A stretch of DNA of 6,392 nt. Source: Collinsella sp. Its GTDB lineage: Bacteria > Actinomycetota > Coriobacteriia > Coriobacteriales > Coriobacteriaceae. Every line of letters starts with the position of its first letter. The first letter of the stretch is position 1. This document shows positions 5,473 to 6,392 of this stretch, in pieces. The notes under the pieces were generated by a model. The model ran no database searches. It had not been told where the DNA came from and saw only the letters and a program-made list of their open reading frames with translations. The stretch covers positions 1-6,392 of the forward strand of contig JAIHTM010000151.1 in assembly GCA_022713905.1 (NCBI GenBank). Direction: 5' to 3'. The position numbers were made by a program, and so were the translations under genes.

Positions 5473-5539
5473 AGTTGCGGTGATATAGTTCCTATTTAAG
5501 GCCCAAATGACCGAATCTAGGAACTATATCACCGCAACT
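5473..5539. repeat. Perfect 22-bp hairpin repeat, copy B
   Basis: 5473-5494 is the exact reverse complement of 5518-5539, with a 23-nt loop. It is the same family as 4233-4307: the arm begins AGTTGCGGTG, the loop ends in ATCT, and AAATG lies at the same distance (32 nt) from the arm start. Against copy A, two adjacent stem pairs have changed with both partners altered (G-C to A-T, A-T to T-A). It ends 25 nt before the merR-family start, just upstream of the ribosome binding site. There is no T-run after it. Confidence 0.9.
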
Positions 5540-5551
5540 GAAAAGACATCG

Positions 5552-5557
5552 AAGGAG
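5552..5557 (+). promoter_or_regulatory. Ribosome binding site of the MerR gene
   Basis: AAGGAG, seven bases before the ATG at 5565. It is only 12 nt past the end of hairpin copy B, so a folded hairpin in the mRNA would sit right next to it. Confidence 0.8.
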
Positions 5558-5564
5558 TTGCCTC

Positions 5565-5942
5565 ATGAGGATTGCCGAGGTTTCCAAAGAGTACGGCATT
5601 TCGGCCGACACCCTGCGCTATTACGAGCGCATCGGCTTGCTGCCTCGTGTGCATCGCAACGAGAATGGCATTCGCGACTACGATGAGCAGGACTGCGCAC
5701 GTATCAAGTTCGTAAAGTGCATGCGCGGCGCCAACGTTTCAATCGAAGCACTCATCGAGTACATGCAGCTTCTAGAGCAAGGCGACGGCACCATGGCGGC
5801 ACGCAAAGCCATTCTCGAAGAACAGCGCGACCAGGTCACCGAGCGTATTGCCGAAATGCAGGCCGGTCTCGATCGTCTCAACTACAAAATCGCCCACTAC
5901 GACGACCTCATCCACGCCTGCGAGCAGAAGATAGCAAAATAG
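5565..5942 (+). CDS. MerR family regulator, AdhR-like
   Basis: A 125-residue one-domain MerR transcription factor. The winged helix-turn-helix occupies residues 1-68 (IAEVSKEYGISADTLRYYERIGLL at 3-26, RDY wing at 37-39), and residues 76-123 form the dimerising coiled coil. There is no separate ligand-binding domain. Cys52 (KFVKCMRG) is at the position of the reactive Cys52 of Bacillus subtilis AdhR, which senses carbonyl electrophiles; a second Cys is at 44 and a third at 119 near the C-terminus. The length and lack of a C-terminal metal-binding loop argue against a metal-type MerR. Regulators of this type usually sit beside an oxidoreductase they control; none is next to it here, unless it lies beyond the window. 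Hairpin copy B directly precedes the gene. Confidence 0.9.
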   Translation: MRIAEVSKEYGISADTLRYYERIGLLPRVHRNENGIRDYDEQDCARIKFVKCMRGANVSIEALIEYMQLLEQGDGTMAARKAILEEQRDQVTERIAEMQAGLDRLNYKIAHYDDLIHACEQKIAK

Positions 5943-5979
5943 CAAACGCCAGACCGCCCATAGGCTGCCCGGCGTTTGC
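5942..5979. repeat. Hairpin at the 3' end of the MerR gene
   Basis: GCAAACGCC (5942-5950) pairs perfectly with GGCGTTTGC (5971-5979), and GCC (5956-5958) with GGC (5963-5965) inside. It begins at the last base of the MerR stop codon. The base directly after the stem is C, with no T-run, so factor-independent termination is doubtful. The right arm is the start of the 30-nt dispersed repeat. Confidence 0.55.
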
Positions 5980-6000
5980 CCAGATAAAACCTGCCAAAAT
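5971..6000. repeat. 30-nt dispersed repeat, copy 2
   Basis: Matches 150-179 in the same orientation at 29 of 30 positions. Here its first nine bases are the right arm of the hairpin at 5942-5979, and it runs directly into the hairpin at 6001-6025. In copy 1 the same block ends in a different hairpin (173-195), so the block itself is conserved while the flanking pairing partner changes. Confidence 0.8.
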
Positions 6001-6025
6001 AAACCTGTCCCTTTTTGACAGGTTT
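6001..6025. repeat. Hairpin upstream of the last gene
   Basis: AAACCTGTC (6001-6009) pairs perfectly with GACAGGTTT (6017-6025) around a 7-nt loop rich in T. A near copy of the left arm, AAACCTGCC, lies 14 nt upstream (5987-5995) and could compete for the right arm with one mismatch. The stem ends seven nt before the ribosome binding site of the last gene, so it could be a terminator remnant, an operator or a translational hairpin. Confidence 0.55.
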
Positions 6026-6032
6026 GACGAGC

Positions 6033-6037
6033 GGAGG
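6033..6037 (+). promoter_or_regulatory. Ribosome binding site of the last gene
   Basis: GGAGG, four bases before the ATG at 6042. It decides for this start over an in-frame ATT/GTG-type extension into the hairpin at 6001-6025. Confidence 0.7.
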
Positions 6038-6041
6038 AAAT

Positions 6042-6362
6042 ATGCGAGACGTAGCCGAAAGCGACTGGAAACTGTTTAAGAAGCTACTCCCTGAATGGCA
6101 AGAGCGCCATATGGAGGAGCTCATCGACCAGTACGTCGAGATACTGAACGGCAGCGGCGAAGCGTCCAGTAGATTTTGGGCACTAGAAGAACGTATCAAT
6201 AGGGACAAGCTGTCCTCAGGCGTAATAGCAACCGACATTCGCCGCAGCACAATGCACCGCGAGATAGCCAACTTACTTATCGACAACGTGATCACTCTTG
6301 ACGACCTTGACGGTTTTACCGAGGAAATTAAGAGCTATGCGCAGCACTGGATTGATCAGTAA
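6042..6362 (+). CDS. Small conserved-looking protein of unknown function
   Basis: A 106-residue soluble protein without signal peptide, membrane helix or cysteine. It is rich in charged residues and predicted mostly helical, with WKLFKKLLPEWQERHMEELIDQYVEIL (10-36) and a second half ending in VITLDDLDGFTEEIKSYAQHW. I recall similar small proteins in gut Firmicutes and Actinobacteria annotated as hypothetical, sometimes misleadingly as transporters; the lack of hydrophobic segments rules out a transporter. It is 99 nt after the MerR gene with repeats between them. Codons ATA, TTA and AGA are more frequent than in the neighbours and base composition is lower in GC, so it may have been acquired separately. 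Function is not assigned. Confidence 0.75.
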   Translation: MRDVAESDWKLFKKLLPEWQERHMEELIDQYVEILNGSGEASSRFWALEERINRDKLSSGVIATDIRRSTMHREIANLLIDNVITLDDLDGFTEEIKSYAQHWIDQ

Positions 6363-6392
6363 AGGTGCCAAACAACACACGCGCCCATAGTC

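Noticed and set aside
4233..5539. CRISPR array or composite transposon formed by the two hairpins
   Set aside because: There are only two copies, they lie more than 1 kb apart with an ordinary regulator gene between them, and no transposase, integrase or cas gene is present.
6015..6043. Promoter with TTGACA (6015-6020) and AAATAT (6038-6043)
   Set aside because: Spacing is right, but the -10 would overlap the start codon of the last gene, so its transcript would begin after the start; TTGACA is also part of the hairpin arm.

Overview
The window looks like a chromosomal segment from a high-GC gut actinobacterium of the Coriobacteriia, most like Collinsella. This is inferred from base composition, from the phosphofructokinase and helix-turn-helix protein types, and from Collinsella-like intergenic hairpins. 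No database search was run.

Layout, left to right. Positions 1-201 are non-coding, with a small hairpin at the edge, one copy of a 30-nt repeat, and a weak terminator-like hairpin after the first gene. An M18 zinc aminopeptidase lies on the minus strand (202-1587). Divergent from it is a membrane-anchored linear amide C-N hydrolase of the choloylglycine hydrolase/penicillin V acylase superfamily (1749-2834). A 6-phosphofructokinase follows (2975-4054). Next come 434 nt without a gene (4055-4488), densely packed with inverted repeats. An XRE-type DNA-binding protein with a C-terminal four-helix membrane domain (4489-5427) follows, then a one-domain MerR regulator (5565-5942). Last is a small protein of unknown function (6042-6362).

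The genes do not form one pathway. Two are hydrolases that could act on peptides or N-acyl amides, one is a core glycolytic enzyme, two are regulators, and one is unknown. Each of the five plus-strand genes has its own ribosome binding site and a gap of about 100-430 nt before it, so they look like separate or loosely coupled units.

The most unusual content is between the genes. A 161-nt nested inverted repeat starts inside the last codons of the phosphofructokinase gene. It has a perfect 16-bp outer stem and a 35-bp inner stem with three single-base bulges about one helical turn apart. Just after it comes a perfect 25-bp hairpin. A second member of the same hairpin family lies on the other side of the XRE gene and differs by two compensated base pairs, which argues that the fold itself is maintained. 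A decayed relative appears between them. None of these has the T-run of an ordinary intrinsic terminator, so they are candidate structured RNAs or REP/MITE-like elements.
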